A stretch of 64,000 nt of DNA from Daejeonella sp. (GTDB lineage Bacteria > Bacteroidota > Bacteroidia > Sphingobacteriales > Sphingobacteriaceae): the NCBI RefSeq assembly GCF_017495225.1, contig NZ_JAFEIG010000026.1:22365-86364 (forward strand), read 5' to 3'. Positions 1 to 8,858 of this stretch are shown here, piece by piece. Under the pieces are notes generated by a model that made no database searches, was not told the DNA's origin, and saw only the letters and a program-made list of their open reading frames with translations. Positions within the stretch are counted from its first letter, which is position 1. The number at the start of each line of letters is the position of its first letter. A program made the translations under genes and the position numbers.

Positions 1-209
1 TAATTTTTTCTGGGATGAAGGAAAGTAATTAATCCTGTTTCTTGGTCGGGTTCCAGCTCAATATCAACATGGTCGCCTACTGCAATAGGGTTGGTAGTCT
101 TGATATCCAGCGTTCTGAACTTACCTTTGATGCGGCAATTGATGGTCTTATCCTCATCGGTTAAAACACCATACCAGCTTCCGGTTGATTTGATTACTAA
201 TCCCTTCAT
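1..209 (-). CDS. rsgA: Ribosome small subunit-dependent GTPase A (RsgA), N-terminal part
   Basis: The 69 visible codons start at an ATG at 209 and run off the left edge. They encode the N-terminal OB-fold of RsgA/YjeQ: MKGLVIKSTGSWY, then CRIKGKF, NPIAVGDHV and LHPRKNY, a pattern typical of Bacteroidota RsgA. The family is a circularly permuted GTPase that acts in late maturation of the 30S subunit. The GTPase and zinc domains lie outside the window. The gene is transcribed away from the small membrane protein at 343. Confidence 0.85.
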   Translation of the reverse strand, partial: MKGLVIKSTGSWYGVLTDEDKTINCRIKGKFRTLDIKTTNPIAVGDHVDIELEPDQETGLITFLHPRKN

Positions 210-342
210 TTATAATGCAAAGATAAGGTCTATTTCAAAAATTTAAGAGATATTTATTTAACTGTAGATTATTAATTTTTATTATTTAAATAAAATTCGT
301 ATATTAGGGAATACTATTAAGAAATTTGTTTCAATTCAAATA

Positions 343-600
343 ATGGGAATGATGAACACTAAAAATTTGAGCTTATTAGCCTTTGTGCCAATTGTGATTT
401 ACATGATGGCAATACCAATGTTTGACTTGGGTTTCACTCTTAAAATGGTCATTTTGGGTATTATAATCTGTAATTCCTTAATCATCAGCATTTATTTAAA
501 TAATCAAAAATCAAAGGAAGAAAGAAATAGAAAAAATTTACAGCTTTTGCTTGCTATGAGTGTTTCTTTGATGGTGTTTTTATTTCAATTTTATATTTAG
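343..600 (+). CDS. Small two- or three-helix membrane protein, unknown function
   Basis: This 85-residue protein is mostly hydrophobic: helices at about residues 9-27, 32-51 and 66-84, with a short charged loop (NNQKSKEERNRKN) between the last two. Three ATGs lie within the first four codons (343, 349 and 352), so the exact start is uncertain. There is no recognisable domain. It lies 57 bp before another small membrane protein on the same strand, and the two may be cotranscribed. I do not recognise the family. Confidence 0.55.
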   Translation: MGMMNTKNLSLLAFVPIVIYMMAIPMFDLGFTLKMVILGIIICNSLIISIYLNNQKSKEERNRKNLQLLLAMSVSLMVFLFQFYI

Positions 601-657
601 GATAATTTTAAGCTATTCCTAAATTTCAATTATTTTCTTGCATTAAAATTATTCATT

Positions 658-852
658 ATGGACTATCTTTTACCTCTAATTATTCCGGTTATAATCTATA
701 TTGTATTATTAACTTTCGGCTTTTCTATTATTAAAAAACAAACCGATATAAAACCATCCACAAAAACATTTTGGTACATTTTTATGGCTTTAATGCCTTT
801 TGTGGCTTTAATTGTTTTCTATTTTGCGGAGGTTAAGCCAAAAGTGGCTTGA
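658..852 (+). CDS. Small two-helix membrane protein, unknown function
   Basis: The 64 residues form two hydrophobic helices (about 4-24 and 38-57) around a lysine-rich loop (KKQTDIKPSTK). The layout resembles short PLDc_N-like membrane proteins, but no diagnostic residue supports that name. It follows the 343-600 gene on the same strand. The ATG at 658 is the only plausible start. A perfect palindrome follows the stop by 18 bp and could act as a terminator. Confidence 0.5.
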   Translation: MDYLLPLIIPVIIYIVLLTFGFSIIKKQTDIKPSTKTFWYIFMALMPFVALIVFYFAEVKPKVA

Positions 853-870
853 TAGATTGTTTATACGTAG

Positions 871-1195
871 GGACAGGTCGCGACCTGTCCTCGCTCTTCA
901 ATAAAAAACCATTGCCATCTTTATCTTCATGAACCTTAATTATTTAATGTTTCATAATTAATGTTTAATATATCATGATAAATATTCTGCGTCTCTGCGT
1001 CTTTGCGAGAATTTAATTTGTGTGTCTCGCAGAGACGCAAAGGAATGGATAGATTGGCTGGTACGGTGACAACACCGACCAGAGGAGCGATTTTAGTACA
1101 GAGTATTTAGTACAGAGTAGTTAGAAATGAGTTTTTAAAAAATTCAGAGAAGGTAAGCTCTTCATGAACCTTAATTTCTTAATGTTTTACTTATT
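871..1195. repeat. Composite repeat, copy A
   Basis: This stretch strings together several repeat elements: a 20-bp perfect palindrome GGACAGGTCGCGACCTGTCC (871-890); a CTTCATGAACCTTAAT-type element (926-960); a GCGTCTTTGCGAGA inverted repeat (986-1043); a hairpin CTGGT-a-CGGTG-ACAA-CACCG-ACCAG (1058-1082); AGTACAGAGTATTTAGTAC (about 1095-1120); and another CTTCATGAACC element (1160-1190). The same elements recur in the same order at 2432-2740. No gene is present. Confidence 0.8.
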
Positions 1196-1319
1196 TAATA
1201 TTATCTTAACCTAACAATTATTTTAATAAAGCATTTTTTTTAATTTTAAATATATTTTTTAATTTTTAAATTAAAAAATTAAATTCGATTAATAAATTTA
1301 ACAATTAAATATTTTTTTT

Positions 1320-2055
1320 ATGAACAATTCAAAACAATTCAAAAGCTAATAGCTGGAATTTTACTGTTACTGGTTAGTGTTACGGGGTTTTATGCGTGTA
1401 AGAAAGAAGATGTCGAAGCTAAACAATTAGCAAATTTTGAAAATCTATCCAAAGATCCCAATTTTATCAAACTCGTAAAGCTTAATGATGAATTTTTAAA
1501 CAAAATTTCTAATCTCGAGTTAGCAGCTGAGATTATTAATTCTGAGTCAAAAGATGATTTGAAAGAAGAAACGCTTTTTAAATATTTAGGATTTCAAAAT
1601 TATGAGGAATATCAAAATTTTTTAGATCTTCAACAAACTCTTAAAAATAAAGTTATTAATAAATTTGACTTTCAGAAGTTGAGTGCGCAGGAGAGTGAAA
1701 GTTTAAAAGATGATATTTCATCTCTAATTCGAACTAATTATAACGTCAGTGATATAAATGTCCATACTTTAAATATTTGGCTCATGTTCCTGATGATATG
1801 GGGGGTATAGAGCCAGGTAGACCTAATTGTTCAGGTAGACGATCTAATTGTCAATATTCGGCTCTTGCAGTTTACACATTGGAGATAATTGGATGTGGTT
1901 CCGTTGCTGCAGGCGTTGGCGTTGGGACTTTGGGTCTAGGAGGTGTTGCCGTTTATACTTTATGTGCTGGAGCAGCTCTGGTTCATTATAATACCATGAT
2001 TAATGATTGTACTTACGCTTATCAAGATTGTATCAACCCACCTAATTATAACTAA
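1320..2055 (+). pseudogene. Frameshifted lipoprotein gene with a Gly/Cys-rich C-terminal segment
   Basis: The ATG at 1320 opens MNNSKQFKS and hits a stop at 1347. One extra A in the AAAA run at 1341-1344 would give MNNSKQFKKLIAGILL, a lipoprotein signal ending in a lipobox cysteine (FYAC, then KKED). That second frame is open to 1810. From about 1770 the open frame changes again: a third frame, read from about 1777, gives LAHVPDDMGGIEPGRPNC and a hydrophobic glycine-rich stretch with several cysteines, ending at 2055. The simplest reading is one lipoprotein of about 245 residues broken by two single-base indels. Alternatively the 3' part is a separate gene starting at ATG 1798 and overlapping the upstream stop. 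Sequencing error in homopolymers cannot be excluded. The family is unknown. Confidence 0.55.
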
Positions 2056-2062
2056 GAGTACT

Positions 2063-2323
2063 ATGACTAAATCATTTAATCCCCAAAAACTACTTGTTGC
2101 GATAGCTTTTTTAAATGTAATTATCGTAAACACGATAAACAGAGAGTATGTAATTTATTTTGCAGTACCTGCCGGTTTAATAATGCTTTTTTTGTGGTAT
2201 AAAACGTTTGAATTCAATTCAGCAAATAATGTTACTAATTCATCTAACAAAACATTTGCAATTGTAACGCTGATTACAATCATAGTTACCATTATTGTCA
2301 GTCGGTACAATGGTATTTTTTAA
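2063..2323 (+). CDS. Small membrane protein, unknown function
   Basis: This 86-residue protein starts at ATG 2063, 8 bp after the preceding stop; an in-frame upstream start at 2003 would lie inside the preceding reading frame. Three hydrophobic segments are visible, at about 8-23, 28-45 and 65-80. It is probably cotranscribed with the broken lipoprotein gene. The pairing of a Gly/Cys-rich exported protein with a small membrane protein is reminiscent of toxin/immunity or bacteriocin pairs, but nothing in either sequence proves this. Confidence 0.5.
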   Translation: MTKSFNPQKLLVAIAFLNVIIVNTINREYVIYFAVPAGLIMLFLWYKTFEFNSANNVTNSSNKTFAIVTLITIIVTIIVSRYNGIF

Positions 2324-2431
2324 CTAGAACCGTCTTGAAAATTTTCATCGATTAAAAAGGATTTTACTATTTTACCAGTAATTTATTTTTTAAAGTCTGA
2401 TATTTTTAATGATATTTTCGAGACGAGCACT

Positions 2432-2740
2432 AAATAGGGACAGGTCGCGACCTGTCCCTATTTTTTTAAATTATAAACGCTTTTACCAAGAAAGTTCTGC
2501 GTCTTTGCGAGAATTTAATTTGTGTGTCTCGCAGAGATGCAAAGGCGCAAAGGAATGGGTTAATAAAAGTGAAATCGGCGGTTAGGGTGGCTGGTACGGT
2601 GATAACACGTACTAGAGGATTGAAAGTTAGTACAGAGTATTTAGTAGAGAGTAGTTAGAAATGAGTTAATTAGGAAATGAGTTTTTAAAAAAATCAGAGA
2701 AGGCAAGTCCTTCATGAACCTTAATTTCTTAATGTTTTTT
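2432..2740. repeat. Composite repeat, copy B
   Basis: The second copy of the composite repeat. It starts with a 32-bp perfect palindrome (2432-2463, core AGGTCGCGACCT), followed by the GCGTCTTTGCGAGA inverted repeat (2495-2557), the hairpin CTGGTAC-G-GTG-ATAA-CAC-GTACTAG (2591-2615), the AGTACAGAGTATTTAGTA element (about 2629-2655) and the CTTCATGAACCTTAATTTC element (2710-2737). Copies A and B together flank the broken lipoprotein gene and its small membrane partner. Confidence 0.8.
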
Positions 2741-2749
2741 AAAATGAAC

Positions 2750-2835
2750 CATTAAGGGATTAAGAAGGATTAAGATTTATTTCTATCAGGGAGCCAATTG
2801 AAAGATGTTTCTTAATCCTTCTTAATTTCTTAATG
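2750..2835. repeat. 26-bp inverted repeat downstream of metF
   Basis: The arms at 2750-2775 and 2810-2835 match at 24 of 26 positions when one is reverse-complemented (core GGATTAAGAAGGATTAAGA), with a 34-bp loop. The arms belong to the same CATTAAGAAATTAAGG repeat family seen in the composite repeats. The element lies 34 bp after the metF stop and could form a hairpin at the end of that transcript, but there is no T-run. Confidence 0.7.
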
Positions 2836-2869
2836 TTTATCTAATTTATTCTTAGTCTAACCTAATTTT

Positions 2870-3826
2870 TTAAAATATCGCCTCCGCAATTCTTTTCGTC
2901 GGGCCCGGATTACTCATCGTATAAAAATGTAAAACAGGAGCGCCAATTTTGATAAGATCTTTACATTGAGCAATCATGTGCTCGATTCCCACTTCTCTAA
3001 CCTCTTTTTCAGATTTACATTTAGCTACCGCTTCACTTAATTCTTCTGGAAGATCAATGTGGAATATTTTTGGCAGACTAATCATCTGCTTCGAAGAGGT
3101 GATTGGCTTTAATCCCGGAATAATAGGCACATTGATGCCATTTTTTCGGCATAAATCAACAAATTCTACATATTTTGAATTGTCGAAAAACATCTGAGTC
3201 ACAATAAATTCGGCACCCATATCCACCTTCATCTTCAAGTATTTGAAGTCCGTTTTCAAGTTTGGAGCTTCAAAATGCTTCTCAGGATATCCGGCCACAC
3301 CGATGCAAAACTGTGTTTTATAGGCTGTATCGTGATCTTCATGAAGATATACACCATTATTCATATTTACCACCTGCTGCAGTAGGTCGGTAGCGTAGGC
3401 ATGCCCACCAGGAGTAGGAATAAATCCAGAATCTGCATGGCGAGCATCACCACGCAAAACCAATACATTATCGATACCTAAAAATTGAAGATCGATGAGT
3501 GCATTTTCTGTCTCTTCTCTTGTAAAACCACCACAAATAAGATGTGGCACAGCATCCACCTTATACCTATTCATAATTGCGGCACAAATAGCTACAGTTC
3601 CGGGCCGTTTACGATAAGAAACCTTCTCAAGCAATCCGCTATCATGCTGCTTATAAATATAATCTTCCCTGTGGTAGGTTACATCAATGAAAGGCGGATT
3701 AAAATCCATTAGCGGATCAATAGCATCGTAAATTCCTTGAATACTCTGACCCTTAACAGGCGGAAGAAGCTCAAATGAGAAAAGTGTTTTTCCTTTTGCG
3801 GAGGAAATATGTTCTGTTATTTTCAT
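2870..3826 (-). CDS. metF: Methylenetetrahydrofolate reductase
   Basis: At 318 residues it is of normal length for MetF. The enzyme reduces 5,10-methylene-THF to 5-methyl-THF with NAD(P)H and FAD, supplying the methyl donor for MetH. Visible family features are SFELLPP near the N-terminus, the barrel strand FIDVTYH, VPHLICGGFTREE, VLVLRGD, FCIGVAGYPEKH, FIVTQMFFDN and a C-terminal VLHFYTMSNP. It lies downstream of metH on the same strand, separated by a four-helix-bundle gene and simple repeats. The pathway link suggests it was once directly cotranscribed with metH and may still depend on the SAM riboswitch upstream of metH. Confidence 0.96.
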   Translation of the reverse strand: MKITEHISSAKGKTLFSFELLPPVKGQSIQGIYDAIDPLMDFNPPFIDVTYHREDYIYKQHDSGLLEKVSYRKRPGTVAICAAIMNRYKVDAVPHLICGGFTREETENALIDLQFLGIDNVLVLRGDARHADSGFIPTPGGHAYATDLLQQVVNMNNGVYLHEDHDTAYKTQFCIGVAGYPEKHFEAPNLKTDFKYLKMKVDMGAEFIVTQMFFDNSKYVEFVDLCRKNGINVPIIPGLKPITSSKQMISLPKIFHIDLPEELSEAVAKCKSEKEVREVGIEHMIAQCKDLIKIGAPVLHFYTMSNPGPTKRIAEAIF

Positions 3827-3837
3827 TTTTTGATCAG

Positions 3838-4005
3838 TTGTCGGTTATCTTTGTCAGTTATCAGTTGTCAGTTGACAGTTGTCGGTTATCAGTTGACGGT
3901 TATCAGTTGTCGGTTATTAGTTGTCGGTTATTAGTTGTCAGTTATCAGTTGTCGGTTATTAGTTGTCGGTTATCAGTTGACTTTGTTAATTATCTTTGTC
4001 AGTTG
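3838..4005. repeat. Simple repeat of CAGTTGTCGGTTAT units, 3' of the four-helix-bundle gene
   Basis: About ten imperfect copies of a 13-15 bp unit (CAGTTGTCGGTTATTAGTTG and variants) fill the space between the four-helix-bundle gene and metF, reaching into the last codons of the former. The same unit appears at 4466-4760 in both orientations and once more near 63886-63920. It gives spurious open frames and is not coding. Confidence 0.85.
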
Positions 4006-4390
4006 TCTTTATATTCTTTGGTTTTAGATTTTGAAAATATTTAATAAAGCCACTTAATAATTTTCTACTTAGTTCTGTCGATAGTAGAAATTCTTTAAGT
4101 TTAGGTTCATCTAAATAATTTAAATCAAAGCAAAGATACAATTGAGTTTCTAGTTCATAGAGAGATCCTCTTGCGATATGAAAGAATCGAATGCTATCTT
4201 TCGAATGATTTCTTCCACATCCTTCCGCAATATTTGATGGTACTGATATTGCACATCTTCTCATTTGATTTATTAAACCATATTGTTCTTCTTTAGGAAA
4301 CTCTGCTGTAATTGAATAAACTTCTTTCGATAATTTCCTAGCTTCTTGCCATACTTTTAATTCTGTGTATCTTTTCTCTGAATCATTCAT
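3986..4390 (-). CDS. Four-helix bundle protein (23S rRNA-intervening-sequence / S23 type)
   Basis: This 134-residue protein shows the signature of the TIGR02436 family: ELKVWQEARKLSKEVY, FPKEEQYGLINQMRRCAIS, VPSNIAEGCGR and SLYELETQLYL. Members were first found in intervening sequences of 23S rRNA genes and form pentameric helical bundles of unknown function. They are frequent in Bacteroidota, often beside repeats. Here the gene sits between metH and metF with simple repeats on both sides, which looks like an insertion into a methionine operon. The final residues (KTTDKDN) are encoded within repeat-like DNA. Confidence 0.9.
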   Translation of the reverse strand: MNDSEKRYTELKVWQEARKLSKEVYSITAEFPKEEQYGLINQMRRCAISVPSNIAEGCGRNHSKDSIRFFHIARGSLYELETQLYLCFDLNYLDEPKLKEFLLSTELSRKLLSGFIKYFQNLKPKNIKTTDKDN

Positions 4391-4465
4391 CTCTTTGAAT
4401 TATTTCGAGATAAATTACTTTGAAAAAATAGTTTATAAAAATTTTTACCTTTTAATCATTTATTT

Positions 4466-4766
4466 ATACCGGTTATCAGTTGTCGGTTATCAGTTGACAG
4501 TTAACAGTTGTCAGTTGACAGTTGTTGGTTGTCAGTTGTCGGTTGACAGTTCCCTGATAACTGACAACGCTAAATAACAACTCCTTTCTTCGTTTGCCTG
4601 CCAACTTATAACTCTCTTTTCCTGATAACTGATAACTGTCAACTCTTGTTTTCGCTTGTCTGTTAACTGTCAATTGATAACTCTCTTTTACTGCTAACTG
4701 ACAACGGATAACTGTCAACTCTTGTTGTCGCTTGCCTGCTAACTGACAACTGCTAACTGCCAACCC
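4466..4766. repeat. Inverted field of CAGTTGTC / GACAACTG simple repeats
   Basis: From 4466 to about 4550 the unit reads CAGTTGTCGGTTATCAGTTG; from about 4553 to 4766 the complementary form (AACTGACAACTGATAACTG and variants) follows. The two halves can therefore pair into a long imperfect hairpin. The region separates metH from the four-helix-bundle gene. The open frame across it encodes only repeats of a CQL(A/T)V-like peptide and is rejected as a gene. Confidence 0.85.
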
Positions 4767-4770
4767 CTCT

Positions 4771-7700
4771 TTAATACCCCAAATTCGGACTCAACCACCT
4801 CTCCACATCCTCCAACGGCATATTTTTGCGTTTTGCATAATCTATAACTTGGTCTTTATTGATTTTTCCTAAACCGAAATAACGGGATTGGGGATGAGCA
4901 AAATAAAAACCACTAACAGCTGCTGTTGGATACATCGCAAAACTCTCCGTCAAATGAATTCCAGTTGTATTTTCTGCATCCAAAATTTCAAATAATGTTG
5001 CTTTTTCGGTATGGTCTGGGCATGCAGGGTAGCCTGGTGCGGGACGAATACCAACATATTTTTCTTTGATTAACTCTTCATTTGAAAGCGATTCGTTATT
5101 GGCGTAGGCCCAGAATTCTTTACGGACTAATTCATGCATTCTCTCCGCAAAAGCTTCTGCTAGTCGGTCGGCTAAAGCCTTGACCATGATGCTGTTATAA
5201 TCGTCAAAATTCTTTTCAAAGGCAGCAACCAATTCATCGCAACCTATACCCGTTGTTACCGCAAATCCACCCCAATAGTCGGCAATGCCAGATTCTTTGG
5301 GTGCTACAAAATCGGATAAAGCATAATAGGCTTCATCTTTAGGTTTTTCTGATTGCTGACGAAGGGTATGAATCGTTTTATATACCTGAGTTCTATTTTC
5401 ATCAGTATAAAGTTCAATATCATCACCGACAGAATTTGCTGGCCAAAAGCCAATTACTCCCTTCGCTTGAAGCGATTTATCAGCAATAATTTTGTTCAAT
5501 AAAATGCGAGCTTCATCGTATAATTTTTTGGCTTCTAATCCTACATATTCATCCTCAAAAATGCGCGGGAAGCTTCCACGGAGTTCCCAAGTATGGAAAA
5601 ATGGAGTCCAGTCGATGTAAGGCACTAATTCTTCCAATGAAAAATCGACAAAGGTTTTTGTCCCCAAGAATGCTGGTTTTTTAACTTCTGCACTGCTAAA
5701 ATCAATATTGAATTTAGCGGCTCTAGCCTCTTCTATAGTTTTAAATTGTTTATCGGATTTCTTGCTTAAATGCGATTCACGTGCTTTGTCATATTCCTCA
5801 CGTATGCCAGAGATATATGCTTCACGGTTTTCATCGCTCATTAAGGTGCTGCATACGGTTACGCTGCGTGAAGCATCGAGTACGTGTACCGCAGGACCAG
5901 AATAATTAGGCGCCACTTTAACGGCAGCGTGAATTCTAGAGGTTGTTGCTCCACCCAGAATCAAGGGAATGCTAAAGCCTTCACGCTCCATTTCTTTGGC
6001 GAAATGCACCATTTCATCTAAAGAAGGGGTGATTAATCCGCTTAGTCCGATAATATCCACCTGCTCTGCCTTAGCAACTTCAATGATTTTTTGCGCTGGC
6101 ACCATCACACCCAGGTCGATTACCTCGAAATTATTACAAGCGAGAACCACACCAACAATATTTTTACCGATATCATGCACATCACCTTTTACAGTGGCTA
6201 GCAATACTTTTCCAGCATTTTTGCGTTGATTGCTATCGGCATTCGTTCTTTTTTCTTCTTCAATGAAGGGCAGGAGATAGGCCACTGCTTTTTTCATCAC
6301 CCTAGCCGATTTTACTACCTGTGGAAGGAACATCTTGCCTTGACCGAACAGGTCACCCACAATGCCCATTCCGTCCATTAGCGGGCCTTCAATCACTTCT
6401 AGTGGCTTGGAGTATTTCTGTCTTGCTTCCTCAACATCTTCATCCAAATAATCAATGATTCCTTTGATCAATGAATGAGAAAGCCTTGACTCAACACTTT
6501 CTTTACGCCATTCTTCATCTTTAACGATTACTTTACCCTTCGTTTTGATGGTTTCGGCAAATTCAACTAAGCGCTCTGTTGCATCAGGTCTGCGATTTAG
6601 TAAAACATCCTCCACCAATTCAAGTAGATCTTTTGGAATTTCCTCATAGACCTCTAGCATCCCTGCATTCACAATTCCCATGTCGAGGCCAGCTTTAATA
6701 GCATGGTATAAAAATGCCGAATGCATCGCCTCACGCACGGTATTATTGCCTCTAAATGAGAAGGAAATATTACTAACCCCTCCACTAACTTTTGCTAAAG
6801 GAAGATTTTGCTTAATCCAGCGTGTAGCTTCAATAAAATCTACCGCATAATTATTATGCTCCTCTAATCCCGTTGCAACGGTTAGAATATTCGGGTCGAA
6901 GATGATGTCTTGAGCTGGAAAATTAACCTCATTCACCAAAATATCGTAGGATCTTTTGCAAATTTCAATACGTCTTTCGAGCGAGTCTGCTTGTCCTGAT
7001 TCATCAAATGCCATAACCACTACGGCAGCACCATACTGACGAATTTTAGAGGCATATTTTATAAAGGCCTCTTCGCCTTCTTTGAGCGAAATAGAATTGA
7101 CAATACCTTTACCTTGTAGGCATTTTAAACCTGCTTCAATAACCGACCATTTGGAGGAGTCGACCATGATTGGCAACTTAGAAATATCTGGTTCTGAAGC
7201 AATTAGATTAAGGAATTTGACCATGGCTGCTTCCGAATCAAGCATGCCTTCATCCATATTTACATCAATTATTTGTGCTCCACCCTCTACTTGCTGACGA
7301 GCTACAGATAAGGCTTCATCATAATTCCCACTTAAAATAAGCTTTGAAAATTTTGGAGATCCCGTGATGTTTGTCCGCTCCCCAACATTCACAAAATTTG
7401 TCTCAGGAGTCAAAGTAACTGGTTCCAATCCACTCAGACGCATAAATGGCTCCGGAACGGAAGGTACACGGGGTGTAAATTTGGCGGCTTTCTCAGCAAT
7501 ACACTTGATATGTTCTGGGGTTGTACCACAGCATCCACCCACAATATTCACAAATCCACTGGCCATAAAATCTTCCACAAGGTGTGCCGTTTCATGTGGA
7601 AGTTCATCGTAAGCACCAAATTCATTCGGTAAACCTGCATTTGGGTATGCGGAGATAAAACAGCCTGCTTTTTGAGAAAGTTCTTCAATGTGGGGGCGCA

Positions 7701-8445
7701 TATCTTTTGCACCTAAAGCACAGTTCAAACCGATGCTCAATAGATTGGCATGGCTCAAAGAATTTAAAAAAGCTTCAACGGTTTGACCGGATAAAGTCCT
7801 GCCACTCGCATCAGTAATCGTCCCCGAAATCATGATTTCGATCTTTCTGCCGCTTTCATTTTCGTAATTTTTTGCTGCGAAAAGGGCTGCCTTAGTAATC
7901 AATGTATCGGTGATTGTTTCAAATAGGAGCATATCTGCACCACCTTCAACCAGACCTTTTACTTGTTCGTAATAGGCTTCAACAAGCTCATCGAATGTTA
8001 CGGCACGGTATCCTGGGTCGTTTACATCTGGCGACATAGATGCCATTTTTGTAGTTGGACCTAAGGCACCGGCCACAAAACGAGGTTTATTTGGGTTTTT
8101 AAGCGTATATTCTTGTGCTATTTCTTTGGCAATACGAGCACCTTCAAAGCTCATCTCATAAGAGAGATCTTCCATTTGATAATCAGCCATAGAAATACGC
8201 TGGGTACTGAAAGTATTGGTCTCGATAATGTCGGCACCAGCCTCCAAATATTCGGCATGTATTGCTTTGATAATATCTGGACGGGTAATATTTAAAAGGT
8301 CATTATTGCCTCTTACATCACATGGATGATCTTTAAAGCGTTCGCCTCTAAAATCCTCTTCCGTTAATTGGTAGCGCTGAATCATGGTGCCCATCGCGCC
8401 ATCAATCACTAATATTCTCTTCTTTAATTCTTCTCTAATACTCAT
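4771..8445 (-). CDS. metH: Cobalamin-dependent methionine synthase
   Basis: The enzyme transfers the methyl group of 5-methyl-THF to homocysteine through methylcobalamin. All four modules are present in the 1224 residues: the homocysteine domain with zinc ligands (GLNCALG, GGCCGT), the folate domain ([23 protein letters not shown]), the B12 domain with the cobalamin-ligand motif GDVHDIGKN, and the AdoMet activation domain ([31 protein letters not shown]). I chose ATG 8445 ([20 protein letters not shown]) because the 30 residues added by an upstream start at 8535 are encoded by a TGAGATATGAGA simple repeat. A SAM-I riboswitch and terminator-like hairpin lie upstream. Confidence 0.97.
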   Translation of the reverse strand: MSIREELKKRILVIDGAMGTMIQRYQLTEEDFRGERFKDHPCDVRGNNDLLNITRPDIIKAIHAEYLEAGADIIETNTFSTQRISMADYQMEDLSYEMSFEGARIAKEIAQEYTLKNPNKPRFVAGALGPTTKMASMSPDVNDPGYRAVTFDELVEAYYEQVKGLVEGGADMLLFETITDTLITKAALFAAKNYENESGRKIEIMISGTITDASGRTLSGQTVEAFLNSLSHANLLSIGLNCALGAKDMRPHIEELSQKAGCFISAYPNAGLPNEFGAYDELPHETAHLVEDFMASGFVNIVGGCCGTTPEHIKCIAEKAAKFTPRVPSVPEPFMRLSGLEPVTLTPETNFVNVGERTNITGSPKFSKLILSGNYDEALSVARQQVEGGAQIIDVNMDEGMLDSEAAMVKFLNLIASEPDISKLPIMVDSSKWSVIEAGLKCLQGKGIVNSISLKEGEEAFIKYASKIRQYGAAVVVMAFDESGQADSLERRIEICKRSYDILVNEVNFPAQDIIFDPNILTVATGLEEHNNYAVDFIEATRWIKQNLPLAKVSGGVSNISFSFRGNNTVREAMHSAFLYHAIKAGLDMGIVNAGMLEVYEEIPKDLLELVEDVLLNRRPDATERLVEFAETIKTKGKVIVKDEEWRKESVESRLSHSLIKGIIDYLDEDVEEARQKYSKPLEVIEGPLMDGMGIVGDLFGQGKMFLPQVVKSARVMKKAVAYLLPFIEEEKRTNADSNQRKNAGKVLLATVKGDVHDIGKNIVGVVLACNNFEVIDLGVMVPAQKIIEVAKAEQVDIIGLSGLITPSLDEMVHFAKEMEREGFSIPLILGGATTSRIHAAVKVAPNYSGPAVHVLDASRSVTVCSTLMSDENREAYISGIREEYDKARESHLSKKSDKQFKTIEEARAAKFNIDFSSAEVKKPAFLGTKTFVDFSLEELVPYIDWTPFFHTWELRGSFPRIFEDEYVGLEAKKLYDEARILLNKIIADKSLQAKGVIGFWPANSVGDDIELYTDENRTQVYKTIHTLRQQSEKPKDEAYYALSDFVAPKESGIADYWGGFAVTTGIGCDELVAAFEKNFDDYNSIMVKALADRLAEAFAERMHELVRKEFWAYANNESLSNEELIKEKYVGIRPAPGYPACPDHTEKATLFEILDAENTTGIHLTESFAMYPTAAVSGFYFAHPQSRYFGLGKINKDQVIDYAKRKNMPLEDVERWLSPNLGY

Positions 8446-8459
8446 TATTCTATTTAAGA

Positions 8460-8510
8460 TATAAGCATTTAGATGTGAGAGATGAGATTTGAGATATGAG
8501 AATAGTGATA
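8460..8510. repeat. Short GAGATATGAGA-type simple repeat before metH
   Basis: The sequence ATTTAGATGTGAGAGATGAG followed by ATTTGAGATATGAGAATAG sits between the riboswitch and the metH start. It is the complement-strand form of the long ATCTCACATCTCATATCTCA array at 15258-15397, so the same simple repeat occurs at two loci. In RNA it lies in the metH 5' untranslated region. Confidence 0.6.
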
Positions 8511-8580
8511 TAGGCATATAGATATGCATAATCACCTTTCTTTATTCAAATCAAATTTTCAAATCTAAAGGGCTTTAATC

Positions 8581-8604
8581 AAAAAGTCGGTAATCAATGA
8601 CTTT
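8581..8604 (-). terminator. Terminator-like hairpin of the riboswitch expression platform
   Basis: On the minus strand AAAGTC-N10-GACTTT is followed by TTG and lies 2-3 nt after the last riboswitch stem. A 6-bp stem ending in a U-run is a modest intrinsic terminator, as expected for the OFF state of a SAM riboswitch. The anti-terminator partner was not worked out. Confidence 0.5.
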
Positions 8605-8606
8605 AA

Positions 8607-8704
8607 CTTATCTTTTCCCGAACATGCGAGATAGAATGTAGCACCTTGTAAGCACAGGTTGCTAAGACTTCGTAGGGTCTAATCCCTCCGTCTTTCTGAA
8701 TAAG
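8607..8704 (-). ncRNA. SAM-I (S-box) riboswitch
   Basis: Read on the minus strand, the element begins CTTATTCAGAAAGACGGAGG, continues GACCCTACGAAG, TTAGCAACC and GGTGCTACATTC, and closes with GATAAG. This is the SAM-I consensus: P1 closing pair CTTAT...ATAAG, the purine-rich GGAGGGA junction, GAAG, GCAACC and the GGTGCTA strand. It precedes metH by about 160 nt. Family knowledge says SAM binding lowers expression, so metH, and perhaps the four-helix gene and metF behind it, should be repressed when SAM is plentiful. Confidence 0.92.
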
Positions 8705-8795
8705 CAGTGCAAAAGTGCAAGATAATTCGCTGAAAAGCAAATTTGTAAGGAGAAATGCCATTTATGACATTTAGATTAATTTGGGGCAAATAAAA

Positions 8796-8851
8796 AAGGG
8801 CTATATTTTGGAATGTGATTACCTATCCTATCACAACAAAATATAGCCCTG
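8796..8851 (-). terminator. Intrinsic terminator after the Bax-inhibitor-like gene
   Basis: The arms AGGGCTATATTTTG (8797-8810) and CAAAATATAGCCCT (8837-8850) are perfectly complementary over 14 bp. On the minus strand the stem runs into TTTTTTA. It ends the transcript of the gene stopping at 8859 and isolates it from the riboswitch. Confidence 0.9.
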
Positions 8852-8858
8852 AATAATG

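Noticed and set aside
1559..1810. Separate 83-residue protein starting at 1559
   Set aside because: Starts at a TTG inside a longer reading frame that carries a lipoprotein signal upstream; better explained as part of a frameshifted gene.
3775..4044. Plus-strand open frame of 89 codons across repeats
   Set aside because: Encodes only a repeating QLSV-type peptide from CAGTTGTCGGTTAT units and overlaps metF and the four-helix gene on the other strand.
4476..4763. Minus-strand frame of 95 codons downstream of metH
   Set aside because: Low-complexity peptide from the same simple repeats; no start signal or family features.
8446..8535. 30-residue N-terminal extension of metH
   Set aside because: Encoded by a GAGATATGAGA simple repeat; the family start is [10 protein letters not shown] at 8445.
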